From Chitinophagaceae bacterium (GTDB lineage: Bacteria > Bacteroidota > Bacteroidia > Chitinophagales > Chitinophagaceae): a DNA stretch of 64,000 nucleotides. The notes under the pieces are model-generated. The model was not told the origin of the DNA. It worked only from the letters and a program-made list of their open reading frames with translations, and searched no databases. Both the position numbers and the translations under genes were made by a program. Positions 42,933 to 52,383 of the stretch are shown here, one piece after another; the first letter of the stretch is position 1, and every line of letters begins with the position of its first letter. The stretch is from NCBI GenBank assembly GCA_023957125.1, contig JAMLHL010000004.1, positions 124,001-188,000 of the forward strand, given 5' to 3'.

Positions 42933-43862
42933 TCAATTGTCTGCGGGGATATCTGCAGATAATTGCTTTTTATTTCCCAAGTTGCGTGTGGACAGAAGTT
43001 TGATCCAACTCTTTAACTGACGGGGCTGAAGACTGGCAGGAAAAAGGAAATAGGAATACCAACCGGCGATCTTCCAGTTCCTGGCAGCAACCTGCCAGGC
43101 CCATTTAAATTTTCCTTTAACCAGGTATTCCAACACCTGGCGATGTAAAAACCTGCGATAGTATTTTTTTTTATCCTTGTCGTTATGGCTTTCATCTGGA
43201 ATATAATAAAGCCACAAAGCCTCAGGTTTATGTAACACAGTCATTGCACTGTTTTCGGTGTCAAGCAGGTACCCTACTTTCACTTCCGGGGTGGCCGCGA
43301 TGGACGCCGAACTACCTATTCGCGCCCACATATCATAATCTTCTCCGCGACGTATAATCGTGTTAAAATATCCGATTCTTTCAAACACGGCTTTCCTTAC
43401 GCAGATTGATGAGGAATGCATTATGGGTCCTATATATACCTGTTTGAAAAAATCCTGAACAATTCCACGTTCATTGGCCCCGAATACATTCAGGGTTTTC
43501 CCATTATACTTACAGGCGTAACCGGTTGTATAACAATCCGCCGAGGGATAATCAGCAATCAATTCTTTAATAGTCTCTAAAAAATCAGGTTCCCATATAT
43601 CATCTGCATCCAGGAAGGCTACCAGTTCGTTCTTCGCAGAAATTATTCCTTCATTCCTGGCGCTGGATACTCCTCCATTTGCTTTATCTATAATCCTGAT
43701 CCGGTTATCTCTAATGGCCCCTACCACCGCTCTGCTTGAATCTGTGGAATTATCATTGACCACCAATAACTCAAAATCCCGAAGCGATTGCGCTAAAACG
43801 GAATGTATAGTGTTAGCAATACTTTTCTCTTTATTATAAAGCGGAATAATGACTGAAAACAT
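42933..43862 (-). CDS. Glycosyltransferase family 2
   Basis: The 309-residue protein has the GT-A fold start MFSVIIPLYNKEKSIANTIHSV (shown only to residue 20 here: SVIIPLYNKEKSIANTIHSV). NDNSTDSS and the DADD metal-binding motif in VAFLDADDIWEPDF follow, then RRGEDYDMWARI, which carries the ED of the acceptor site. It has no membrane helix, so it acts on the cytoplasmic face. Sugar and linkage unknown. It is the first gene of the leftward operon, 32 bp from the left inverted repeat of the divergent intergenic region. Confidence 0.93.
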   Translation of the reverse strand: MFSVIIPLYNKEKSIANTIHSVLAQSLRDFELLVVNDNSTDSSRAVVGAIRDNRIRIIDKANGGVSSARNEGIISAKNELVAFLDADDIWEPDFLETIKELIADYPSADCYTTGYACKYNGKTLNVFGANERGIVQDFFKQVYIGPIMHSSSICVRKAVFERIGYFNTIIRRGEDYDMWARIGSSASIAATPEVKVGYLLDTENSAMTVLHKPEALWLYYIPDESHNDKDKKKYYRRFLHRQVLEYLVKGKFKWAWQVAARNWKIAGWYSYFLFPASLQPRQLKSWIKLLSTRNLGNKKQLSADIPADN

Positions 43863-43893
43863 TTTCTTTTTTTTCTATTTTCCTATTATCATA

Positions 43894-44461
43894 CATGGCT
43901 TCGCCACCTCAGTCCCATGTGAAACTTCCCGTTGTAAAAATATAACTAACGTGTTTTATATCTAAAAATGATATATAGCCCGTTCTATCTTTTTTGTAAC
44001 CGGACGCAAGATGCGAAAATATATTTCCCGCCCATCTTTTCTTCATTTAATATTTTTCTCCATGCTCACCGTCTTTCTTTTATTCCGGCTACCGGCCGAT
44101 CTTCAAAATCCAAGCACCCGATACACATAAAAAATAAGAAACATATGATTCGGTCTCTATATAATATTGATATTTAACAAATTCCGTTCAATTATAACAA
44201 AGCGTTGCAAAAGTAACTCTATCTTTGCGCCTCCGAACGATTTTTTGTTAACCGATATCCGGAATACCCATTATGAGCCGCCCGATTCTCACTACCTCAA
44301 GGTTAGGAGGATTACCCGAAAAAAAGATAAACCAATCCAATTTTTCCTTTGTTACCCCTATGTTTCATAAAAAGATATAGGAATTATACTATAATAGTGC
44401 TAAATTATGTTATTACACCTATTGCCAGTGAACCCAATGGGACTGAGAGGGCGAAGCCATG
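43894..44461. repeat. Pair of 26-bp inverted repeats bounding the divergent intergenic region
   Basis: 43894-43919 and 44436-44461 are reverse complements at 23 of 26 positions; both include GCGAAGCCATG (read toward each outer gene) and GGGACTGAG. They lie 516 bp apart, each close to the first gene of an oppositely transcribed operon. Two readings fit: the ends of an invertible promoter segment, or two copies of a 5' leader element (each copy has the same orientation relative to its operon). The sequence between them, to 44435, holds no gene I trust; it has two weak short frames and one promoter box. Confidence 0.6.
44220..44227 (+). promoter_or_regulatory. Bacteroidota -7 promoter box (TATCTTTG) facing the wza operon
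   Basis: TATCTTTG matches TAnnTTTG exactly. A transcript from here would pass through the right inverted repeat and give a leader of roughly 340 nt before the wza start at 44575. A TTG at 44205-44207 is too close for a normal -33 element. No equally good box was seen for the leftward operon. Confidence 0.4.
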
Positions 44462-44574
44462 TTAATACGAAAAATAATATATGAAATATTATATAATTCT
44501 AAAAATTTATAGAGTAAATTGAATTCTTCTTTTCGGCCATGCTATCTCATCACCTTCCAAAACACACATAAAAT

Positions 44575-45360
44575 ATGATCCATATACGACTATTCAGCTT
44601 CATGGGACTCGCTGTTTTAATGTTTTCCTGCCGTACGGGTAAGGAGTTGGCTTTATTTCAGGACCTCAATACTCAAGAGGACAGCTACAAAACACAAGAA
44701 GTGAGAGCCGCCGCCTTCGATCCGCTGAGGCTCCAAACCGATGACCAGCTACAGATCGTCATCAGCTCCATCAGTCCCGAAGCATCCCAGCTCTTCAACC
44801 TCATGGGGTCTGCCGTAGTTACAGGCAGCAATAACCTTACTCAAAACATGCAGAGCGTTTATACCGTTTCCCCCACCGGTAATATCACCATCCCTGTGGT
44901 GGGAGAAGTAAGCGTAACCGGCCTCACTACCGATGAAGCCAAAGATGAAATCAAAAAATCCGTAAGCGAATACCTCAAAGATGCCGTCATCAGCGTAAGC
45001 CTTATCAATTTCCGTGTAACCGTCATGGGTGAGGTTTTAAGACCTTCTACCTTCCAGGTGGCAGGAGAAAAAATAAACGTCTTACAGGCTATCGGAATGG
45101 CCGGTGATATGACCGTCTTCGCTAAAAGAACCAATATCAAAGTCATCCGTAAGGCCGGCGATAAAGTGGAGGTGGCTCATCTCAACCTCAACAACAGCAG
45201 CGCCATGCAATCCCCTTTTTACAACCTCAGACAAAATGATATTGTGCTCGTAGAACCCGGGAGACGAAAGGGACTGCAGGCTGAAGGACTTAACATCATT
45301 GTACCCGCCGTTACCAGCATCATATCCCTGGTTGTCGTCGCACTCACACGCATACGTTAA
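44575..45360 (+). CDS. Polysaccharide export lipoprotein, Wza-like (copy 1)
   Basis: A 261-residue outer-membrane export protein. It has a lipoprotein signal peptide (GLAVLMFSC, Cys about 19), then the Poly_export domain (DPLRLQTDDQLQIVISS, YTVSPTGNITIPVVGEVSV, TTDEAKDEI) and a SLBB domain (VTVMGEVLRPSTFQVAGEK, QAIGMAGDM). A C-terminal hydrophobic segment (IIVPAVTSIISLVVVALTRI) ends the protein. It forms the channel through which the glycan leaves with the Wzc partner encoded next. It is paralogous to the protein at 56953-57741, with near identity over the C-terminal half. Confidence 0.94.
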   Translation: MIHIRLFSFMGLAVLMFSCRTGKELALFQDLNTQEDSYKTQEVRAAAFDPLRLQTDDQLQIVISSISPEASQLFNLMGSAVVTGSNNLTQNMQSVYTVSPTGNITIPVVGEVSVTGLTTDEAKDEIKKSVSEYLKDAVISVSLINFRVTVMGEVLRPSTFQVAGEKINVLQAIGMAGDMTVFAKRTNIKVIRKAGDKVEVAHLNLNNSSAMQSPFYNLRQNDIVLVEPGRRKGLQAEGLNIIVPAVTSIISLVVVALTRIR

Positions 45361-45408
45361 ATACATAGTTCTTTTCTCTTTTTACCCGCTTTTTAAATTA
45401 TATTGGCT

Positions 45409-47796
45409 GTGCAAAACATTAATCAAAACGCCTCGCCCTTGCAAACCAACCTACCGGAAGACTCCGCAGATATCAGGCAAATACTCTTTAAAATCCTGCG
45501 CAACTGGCCATGGATACTCCTGTCTCTCATCGCGGCGCTGGCTTCCGCATGGCTCTATAACCGCTATGCCGAGCCACTTTATAAGGCAAAGGCTTCCATT
45601 ATGATCAAAGACGAAAAAAAAGGAGGTTCAGGACTCTTAGACAATCCCCTGCTAAAAGAACTTGACATCGCGGGGGGAGGAAAACTAGTGGATAATGAAA
45701 TCGAAATCCTGAAAAGCTACGACCTCATGGATGAGGTGGTTAGAAAAAAACAACTCTTCCTTGATATCAAAAGCAAAGGCAATATTACAAACCGATCCGT
45801 TTTTGATAAAGAATCGCCCCTGATCATGCGTATCGCCAATCCCGATACCATTACCCAGCCCCTCCAATGGAGAATTATCCGGCAACCTGCAGGTAACTGG
45901 AATCTCGATTATGGCGCACGCAATAAAGATCTCGCCGTTACCAGGGGCAGATGGTATTCCGTTAACGGACTCCTCTTTCAGATAACCGACAACCCAACCT
46001 TTAAAATACCTAACGACAGCGCCAACCTCATTGACGCATACCTCCTCAATATCAATCCCGTAAAAAACACCGTTAACAGCTATCTCGCAGACCTTAGCGT
46101 ACAGCCCGCAAGCAAAACTTCTTCTATTATTAAAATAGAACTTACCGATTACAACAACAAAAGGGCTCAAACCGCACTAAACGCGCTGATCAATATATAT
46201 AACCAACAGGCACTTGAAGATAAAAACAAGGTTACCAACAATACCCTTGAATTCCTCAATAGCAGGCTCGCCATCATGGAAAACGAACTGCGTGCCGTGG
46301 AAGGACAGGTAGAGCGTTTTAAAAGTTCCAACAGAATCACCGACGTCTCCGCAGAAGCCCAGAAATATATGGAGCAGGCAAGGCAGGTGGACATTCAAAA
46401 AGCCGATCAGCAAACACAGCTTAACATCCTTGAATCGGTAGAGGCTAACCTGAAAGCCAACCAGGATAATCCCAGACTGGTACCCTCAGGATCCGGAATA
46501 GCCGAGCCTTCCCTCGCTGAAATGATCCAAACACACAACAGATTGGTTCTGGAAAGAGAACGACAGGTGGAAAGACTCGGTCCTAAAAACCCCATCCCCG
46601 TTGACCTCGCCAACCAGATTGCTAACCTCAGGGCCAGCCTGATCACCAATATCGGAAACCTCAAAAAAGCTTACCAGATCGCTCTGAATGATATTAACAG
46701 AAAAGATGCTGAACTCAATACCCTGATCAGAAATATTCCACAGGTACAAAAAAACCTGGTGCAGATACAAAGGGATCAGTCCGTAAAAGAACAACTCTAT
46801 TTCCTGCTCTTACAAAAAAGAGAGGAATCGGCTATTACACTCGCTTCAACTATCTCCGATTCCAGAAGCATCGAACAGCCCAGAAGTGTGGGTATAGTAG
46901 CTCCTAAAAAGGCCCTCATCACAGCCTTGGCATTCTTACTGGGACTGATGATACCCATCGGTATTATTTACCTGATCAGCCTCTTCAATAATAAAATTGA
47001 AGGAAAAGACGAGGTGGAACAAAAATGCAATGCACCCGTACTCGGGGAAATCTCTTACGTTAAAAAAGACAACTCCCCGATCGTTGTACAAAAAGGAAGC
47101 CGTTCCATCGTTTCAGAACAGTTCAGAGCCATCAGAACCAATATCAGTTTTACCCGTCCGGGGCATTCTCCCGGTACCCTGCTGGTTACTTCTCACCGAC
47201 CCGAAGAAGGAAAGTCTTTTACCAGTCTTAACCTCGCCGCCAGCTACGCACTGCTCAACAAAAAAGTGGTAGTACTCGAATTTGACCTGCGAAAGCCCCG
47301 ACTGAGCGCAGCTCTTAACATCCAGTCGCACAGCGGCATCAGCAACTACCTGGCTGGTAGTGAACCTGCCGTATCCAACCTCCTGCACGAAGTGCCGGGC
47401 TTTGAACAACGGTTCTTCCTGCTGCCCGCAGGACCCATACCCCCCAATCCCGCAGAACTTATACTAGGAGATAAAATGCCTCAAATGATGGAGGAACTAA
47501 AAAAACAATTCGATTATATCATATTCGATACCCCGCCTTACGGGCTCGTTACAGATTCCTCCCTGCTCGCAACCCATGCCGATATCAGCATCGTTGTGCT
47601 GAGACAGGAATTTACCTTTAAATGGGTGCTACAGGAACTCAATAAAAAATTAAATGACCATCCTACCCAACCCCTCTACACCGTTATCAACAGGGTGGGA
47701 GAAAGCCATCGCTATGGCTCATATAAACAATATGGTTATAAGTACGGATACACCGAATACTTCGACACCCCAGACAAAAAGAAAAAAAGAAAATAA
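45409..47796 (+). CDS. Wzc-like polysaccharide co-polymerase / tyrosine kinase (copy 1)
   Basis: From the GTG at 45409, which the paralogue also uses, the protein has about 795 residues. An N-terminal Wzz domain has membrane helices near residues 30-50 and 500-520 with a long coiled region between. A C-terminal BY-kinase domain has Walker A in SHRPEEGKSFTSLNLA, Walker A' in VVVLEFDLRKPRL, Walker B in YIIFDTPPYGLV, and a Tyr-rich tail (SYKQYGYKYGYTEYFD). The A' motif reads EFD where the consensus is DxD. It controls chain length and drives export with Wza. No Wzb-type phosphatase gene is present in the window. Confidence 0.93.
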   Translation: MQNINQNASPLQTNLPEDSADIRQILFKILRNWPWILLSLIAALASAWLYNRYAEPLYKAKASIMIKDEKKGGSGLLDNPLLKELDIAGGGKLVDNEIEILKSYDLMDEVVRKKQLFLDIKSKGNITNRSVFDKESPLIMRIANPDTITQPLQWRIIRQPAGNWNLDYGARNKDLAVTRGRWYSVNGLLFQITDNPTFKIPNDSANLIDAYLLNINPVKNTVNSYLADLSVQPASKTSSIIKIELTDYNNKRAQTALNALINIYNQQALEDKNKVTNNTLEFLNSRLAIMENELRAVEGQVERFKSSNRITDVSAEAQKYMEQARQVDIQKADQQTQLNILESVEANLKANQDNPRLVPSGSGIAEPSLAEMIQTHNRLVLERERQVERLGPKNPIPVDLANQIANLRASLITNIGNLKKAYQIALNDINRKDAELNTLIRNIPQVQKNLVQIQRDQSVKEQLYFLLLQKREESAITLASTISDSRSIEQPRSVGIVAPKKALITALAFLLGLMIPIGIIYLISLFNNKIEGKDEVEQKCNAPVLGEISYVKKDNSPIVVQKGSRSIVSEQFRAIRTNISFTRPGHSPGTLLVTSHRPEEGKSFTSLNLAASYALLNKKVVVLEFDLRKPRLSAALNIQSHSGISNYLAGSEPAVSNLLHEVPGFEQRFFLLPAGPIPPNPAELILGDKMPQMMEELKKQFDYIIFDTPPYGLVTDSSLLATHADISIVVLRQEFTFKWVLQELNKKLNDHPTQPLYTVINRVGESHRYGSYKQYGYKYGYTEYFDTPDKKKKRK

Positions 47797-47828
47797 AGAG
47801 CATTTCCTGAAACGATTGAGAACACTGC

Positions 47829-49220
47829 ATGATTAAAAAGTTCTTTTCCTACGCAGGAATTGAAGGGTTTGCAAAAGGATTGAACTGGACGACCATTGCA
47901 TTATTACCTCTTTTTTTACCAACGGAGGAATATGGCATGGTAGGGTTGTTAGTGGCCATCGAAGGGGTTACAAACACCGTATTAACTCTTGGACAAGGGC
48001 GGGCTGTTCTAAGGCACACCATCACCTACAAGGAAAAGATGCTTCCTTATGCACTTCAGTTAAATATCCTGAGCGTCTCGGTCGTCTTTTTTCTGTGTAT
48101 CATCCTGTCTATCTTCAAACGTGAGTTCCTTGGGATCGCATTCTTCCCTCATTTGTATTTTCTTTTTTTCAGTTTATTGTTTTACAACCTATCCGGACTC
48201 ATGAATGCCCATGCACTCGCTACAGACAATCCGACCGCTTTCAGGAACTCGCGGCTATGGTATGCCCTGGTTAAACTGGGTGCTGTGATGGGTATTTGTT
48301 CTATAACTAAAAGCGGGATAGGATATATCTACGGCTCCCTGACTGCGGGGGTCATATTTATGATTTTTTTTTATAAAGAAATTTTCAAACATTTTGAATT
48401 CAGGAAAATATTAGTATTTGATAAAAACCTCAAGTTTTTGTTTTTCTTCGGGCTCCCGCTTATTTTCCACGCATTAAGCGGTAATATTCTAAGCTATGCA
48501 GATCGTTTCTTTGTTGAAGGTTTTTTAAATAAAAGCCAGCTTGGCATTTACACTTTTGCTTATTCGCTCGGAAGTAGTATTTTTTTCTTTTACGGGTCGG
48601 TAGGCGCCTATTTTGAGCCGTTGGTTTATAAATTTTCTAAAGAAAAGGAACGTTATCGGACTATCCTACAGTTTTATTTGACCTTTGTATTAAGTTGCGC
48701 TTTTTTATTCTGTGCTTTAATACTCATTGGAACCCGTTTTTTTGCTTTTCGTTTCGTTTCGCAGGATTACATATCCGGGTTTAATATTTTACCTGTTGTT
48801 CTCGGGGCGCATCTTTTGATCCCATTTTATCATCTCGGAAATTACGAACTCACCGTATTGAATAAAACTACTTTTATTGCGACCTCAACTATCAGTTCGG
48901 CAATATTGAACCTGGGGTTGAATATTATACTTATACCTAAATGGGGAATATGGGGCGCTGCATTGGGTACCTTCTGTTCCTATACATTTTTATCTCTTGT
49001 TTGCAACGGATGGGCAATGAAGACTTCGGGAATACAGCGAAATTATCTTAAATACATCTCTCTGCTATTTGTCTTTGTCAACACAATAACATTATTGGTC
49101 AATTTCAAGATCAGCGAGATATGGACGGCGGTGGGCGCCTTATTGTTCGCCTTTTTTGCCCTGGGTTTTCTTAGCATAAAACAATTACCCGATTTGAAAA
49201 TCGCTTTAAAAAGTAACTGA
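47829..49220 (+). CDS. Polysaccharide flippase, Wzx-like (copy 1)
   Basis: The 463-residue protein is predicted to have 12 to 14 membrane helices and starts MIKKFFSYAGIEGFAKGLNW, typical of the MATE-like Wzx fold (loop LPLFLPTEEYGMVGLL). KFFVEG-type residues appear in SYADRFFVEGFLNKSQLG, where charged residues sit inside a helix as in other Wzx proteins. It flips lipid-linked repeat units across the inner membrane. It follows wzc after 32 bp. DNA here is visibly richer in A+T than in wza/wzc, common for Wzx/Wzy genes. Confidence 0.88.
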   Translation: MIKKFFSYAGIEGFAKGLNWTTIALLPLFLPTEEYGMVGLLVAIEGVTNTVLTLGQGRAVLRHTITYKEKMLPYALQLNILSVSVVFFLCIILSIFKREFLGIAFFPHLYFLFFSLLFYNLSGLMNAHALATDNPTAFRNSRLWYALVKLGAVMGICSITKSGIGYIYGSLTAGVIFMIFFYKEIFKHFEFRKILVFDKNLKFLFFFGLPLIFHALSGNILSYADRFFVEGFLNKSQLGIYTFAYSLGSSIFFFYGSVGAYFEPLVYKFSKEKERYRTILQFYLTFVLSCAFLFCALILIGTRFFAFRFVSQDYISGFNILPVVLGAHLLIPFYHLGNYELTVLNKTTFIATSTISSAILNLGLNIILIPKWGIWGAALGTFCSYTFLSLVCNGWAMKTSGIQRNYLKYISLLFVFVNTITLLVNFKISEIWTAVGALLFAFFALGFLSIKQLPDLKIALKSN

Positions 49221-49268
49221 GAGATATTTACATCTGAATACCGAAAAGCTGCAAGTTGAAGCGGGACC

Positions 49269-50507
49269 ATGAAAAGAAAGGCGTTATTTATTGCTGTATT
49301 TTTCAATTATATTGGATATTTTATATATATCCTGTTGATGTTTTACATCGGGTTGAGTACCTATTCAACAGGGTTCTCGATCATTTTACGATTTATTATT
49401 ATAGGCGGCCTGATCATTTTCTTTAATAAAAGCATCAAACTCAAAGCGAACACCGCGTCCTACCTGTTGCTGTTTTTTTCGGTTTTTTATATTTCGAGAA
49501 TCATCATTGATAACTTAAGAGATTTACCCTATTATATCGGCACCTCCAGGCTTTTACTCTATTACCTGTCTTTTGATATGATTCCATTTCTCCTGGTTGC
49601 CAATGTAAAATTTGACTTATCCGATTTTTCAACTATCAGAAAGTCATTATTGTTTTCCGGACTTTTATTTTCAGTATTGTCTTTATTGCTATTCAGAAGC
49701 TATGTCGGAACCGTAGGCCGACTCACCACCCAAACAGCGGATTCAGAAATGATATCTCCGCTTGCACTTTCTTATTGTTCATCTCTTGCCATTGGAATTG
49801 CGCTGGGCTATTGGCTCGAAAACAAAACCACTCCAATAAATAAATTGTATTTGATGCTGATCATTGTATTGGCGGCCACTCCCTTTTTCCTAGGTTCATC
49901 CAGGGGATCATTAATAGCCCTCATATTTCCCTTTCTGCTGATGATGGTCTTAACAAAAAAACTAAAGAGCAATCTAAGATTGATCACCATTATTTTGGTC
50001 GGACTTATTGGAATTATTTATTTTTCAGAATATTTCGGAAGCAGTTTGATAGACCGGTTTACCCAAACAGGTTCTGATATACAGAAGGGAAACGAAGAGG
50101 CCGTCAGAACCGTAATGTGGCGAAATGCATTCGATCAATTTACGGCAAATCCCATCATGGGTGACCGGTTGAAAGTTGAGGGGTTTGATATTTATCCCCA
50201 TAATGTTTTCATTGAGATACTCCAAAGTACGGGGCTGCTGGGATTCATTCCGTTTTTCATTTTAACTATTATTACATTTGTAAAGTCTTTGGGAATCTTC
50301 AGATACAAGCCTGCTTTTTCCTGGATAAGCATACTTTTTTTACAATGTCTTGTGCAGAATTTGTTTAGCGGCGGTATCTTCTCAGCGAGTTGGCTGTTAC
50401 TGAGTATGGCCCTTGTAATAGCATTTGACCGGATGGAACAACCGGTCATTCCTGTAGGCGCTCCAAACTCAACAACCCCTTATTATAAAAAGAATCTTAT
50501 CCGATGA
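49269..50507 (+). CDS. O-antigen polymerase, Wzy-like
   Basis: A 412-residue membrane protein with about ten helices and a large outward loop. It has the Wzy/O-antigen ligase patterns GSSRGSLIALIFPFLLM (a loop between helices), NAFDQFTANPIMGDRLKVEG and YPHNVFIEILQSTGLLGFIP with the conserved His of the ligase/polymerase superfamily. It is expected to polymerise repeat units on the periplasmic side. It overlaps the next gene by 4 bp. Because Wzy and WaaL share this fold, a ligase role is the alternative, but position next to wzx favours polymerase. Confidence 0.88.
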   Translation: MKRKALFIAVFFNYIGYFIYILLMFYIGLSTYSTGFSIILRFIIIGGLIIFFNKSIKLKANTASYLLLFFSVFYISRIIIDNLRDLPYYIGTSRLLLYYLSFDMIPFLLVANVKFDLSDFSTIRKSLLFSGLLFSVLSLLLFRSYVGTVGRLTTQTADSEMISPLALSYCSSLAIGIALGYWLENKTTPINKLYLMLIIVLAATPFFLGSSRGSLIALIFPFLLMMVLTKKLKSNLRLITIILVGLIGIIYFSEYFGSSLIDRFTQTGSDIQKGNEEAVRTVMWRNAFDQFTANPIMGDRLKVEGFDIYPHNVFIEILQSTGLLGFIPFFILTIITFVKSLGIFRYKPAFSWISILFLQCLVQNLFSGGIFSASWLLLSMALVIAFDRMEQPVIPVGAPNSTTPYYKKNLIR

Positions 50508-51652
50508 AAAAAGCGGCCATTGTATATCATTATTTCGCTCATTACAGAGCCCCTGTTTTTCGGGTGCTTGCTGAATCACGGGAAACCGACTACTACTTTC
50601 TTGGAGATCCTCAACCGTCAAACGATATCAGGAGGATTGATTTCAAAAATGAAGAAAAATTATCCGGACGATTTATTCCATTGAAAAACACCTGGCTTGG
50701 AAAAGGATTTCTTTGGCAAAGCGGGCTGTTATCCGCATTAAGGAGAAACCATTTTGATAACGTCATTTTTCTAGGTGATATAAAGTTTATTACCACCTGG
50801 ATCGCCATCCTTTTCATACGGATCAGAGGCAAAAGAGCCTACCTGTGGGGACATGGATTGTATGGAAAGGAATCTTGGGTTAATCTGAAAGTAAAGTTAT
50901 TTTTACTCAAACTATCCAACGGTATTTTTCTTTATAATAACAGGGCCAAACAACTCTATCTGAAAAATGGCGTTTCTGCCGATAAACTGACAGTAATTTA
51001 TAACTCCTTAAACTTTGAGGAAACAGACTACTATAGAAAATCATATAATCCGGGAAACCGGAAATCACTCCGGTCTTTGTTTACCGATCCCGGACTACCC
51101 GTTGCATTCTGTATCGGAAGGATCAACAAGGTAAAAAGAATGGATTTATTTATTGAAGCATTGGCAATATTAAAATCTCGTAATTTCAACACAAATTGCT
51201 TTATAATTGGCGAGGGTCCTGAAAAACCTGATTTAGAAGCGCTGGTCCATACATTGAATCTTCAGTCAAACGTATATTTTGCTGGCGCATTATACAATGA
51301 AAAAGAAATTTCACAATACATCATGGCTTCTGATTTGTGTGTGTGTCCGGGGCCAATAGGACTAACGGGCATACATGCACTCTCCTATGGCGTACCTGTG
51401 ATCTCTAATAATAATTTTAATTTACAGATGCCCGAGCATGAGGCGGTAACGCCGGGTTTAAATGGCGATTTTTTTGAAGAAAATAATATTGAGGATCTGG
51501 CTGATAAAATGGAACAATGCATCCGCATGCGAATGGAAGATCGAAAAAAAAGTGTTGAAAATTGTTATTCGGTGATCAGAGATTATTACAATCCCCGCTA
51601 TCAGCAAAAAACAATGGATGCCGTGTTGGCACGGGACAATCAAAAATCATAA
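50504..51652 (+). CDS. Glycosyltransferase family 4
   Basis: The 382-residue protein is a GT-B fold enzyme. The N-terminal part (KKAAIVYHYFAHYRAPVFRVL) is followed by the GT4 nucleotide-binding half: VAFCIGRINKVKRMDLFIEAL, FIIGEGPEKPDLEALV, VYFAGALYNEKEISQYI and CPGPIGLTGIHALSYGVPVI. The E-x7-E pair is partly changed (IGLTGIHAL instead of EGFGLSLLE), which occurs in some GT4 members. It is coupled to wzy by a 4-bp overlap. Donor and acceptor unknown. Confidence 0.88.
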   Translation: MKKAAIVYHYFAHYRAPVFRVLAESRETDYYFLGDPQPSNDIRRIDFKNEEKLSGRFIPLKNTWLGKGFLWQSGLLSALRRNHFDNVIFLGDIKFITTWIAILFIRIRGKRAYLWGHGLYGKESWVNLKVKLFLLKLSNGIFLYNNRAKQLYLKNGVSADKLTVIYNSLNFEETDYYRKSYNPGNRKSLRSLFTDPGLPVAFCIGRINKVKRMDLFIEALAILKSRNFNTNCFIIGEGPEKPDLEALVHTLNLQSNVYFAGALYNEKEISQYIMASDLCVCPGPIGLTGIHALSYGVPVISNNNFNLQMPEHEAVTPGLNGDFFEENNIEDLADKMEQCIRMRMEDRKKSVENCYSVIRDYYNPRYQQKTMDAVLARDNQKS

Positions 51653-51684
51653 ATTATATCCGACATTGATCAGCAGTACTTGTT

Positions 51685-52347
51685 ATGAGTGGATTAATCA
51701 GAAATTATTTTAGTATCCGGCGTGTAAAGAAACAACTGCAAAACCGGAAAATATCTTTCTTCATGTTTTACGATGAGCAGACTACTATTTCCAACAAAAC
51801 GCGTATTCAGCGATTCGTCGTTTTGAGAAAATGTAGTCTGGGCGATTATTCTTATATTGGCTATAACACCAATATTTATCATGCGGATATCGGGAAATTC
51901 TGCTCTATTTCCAAAGATGTTTCTATCGGACTTCCCTCGCATCCGGTTCATTATTTGTCCACCTCCCCCTTGTTTGTCAACCCTTCCAACGGAACGGGTT
52001 ATTCATGGGCAGATAAAAACTATTTTGATCCTGCTCCCGCTAAAGTGAGGATAGGGAATGATGTTTGGATTGGTATGAAATCCACCATTATGGGCGGCAT
52101 TCACATAGGGAACGGAGCTGTTGTGGCAGCCCATTCGGTGGTAACCAAAGACGTACCTCCCTATGCGATTGTAGGAGGGGTGCCAGCCAAAGTTATCCGG
52201 TATCGTTTCCCGGAGGACGTCATCGAACGACTGGAAAAACTTGCATGGTGGAACCGTTCTGACGACTATCTCAAAGAACGGATCAGCGCTTTTCAACAAG
52301 AGGTGTCCGTTCAGAATTCCGACCGGTTAATGGAAATATTAGGATGA
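51685..52347 (+). CDS. CatB-related sugar O-acetyltransferase
   Basis: A 220-residue left-handed beta-helix acetyltransferase of the xenobiotic/CatB group. It has [20 protein letters not shown] with the catalytic His of the group, [40 protein letters not shown] and a C-terminal helical arm ([14 protein letters not shown]). These enzymes O-acetylate glycan hydroxyls using acetyl-CoA. It lies between the GT4 gene and fnlA and probably decorates the same repeat unit. Confidence 0.9.
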   Translation: MSGLIRNYFSIRRVKKQLQNRKISFFMFYDEQTTISNKTRIQRFVVLRKCSLGDYSYIGYNTNIYHADIGKFCSISKDVSIGLPSHPVHYLSTSPLFVNPSNGTGYSWADKNYFDPAPAKVRIGNDVWIGMKSTIMGGIHIGNGAVVAAHSVVTKDVPPYAIVGGVPAKVIRYRFPEDVIERLEKLAWWNRSDDYLKERISAFQQEVSVQNSDRLMEILG

Positions 52348-52383
52348 TTTACATAGATTTTTTCTTACTTAAATATACGATTC

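Noticed and set aside
44167..44370. Small plus-strand frame in the divergent intergenic region (67 codons), with another at 43968-44177
   Set aside because: No family resemblance, no ribosome-binding site, and both lie inside the segment bounded by the inverted repeats, where promoter DNA is expected.
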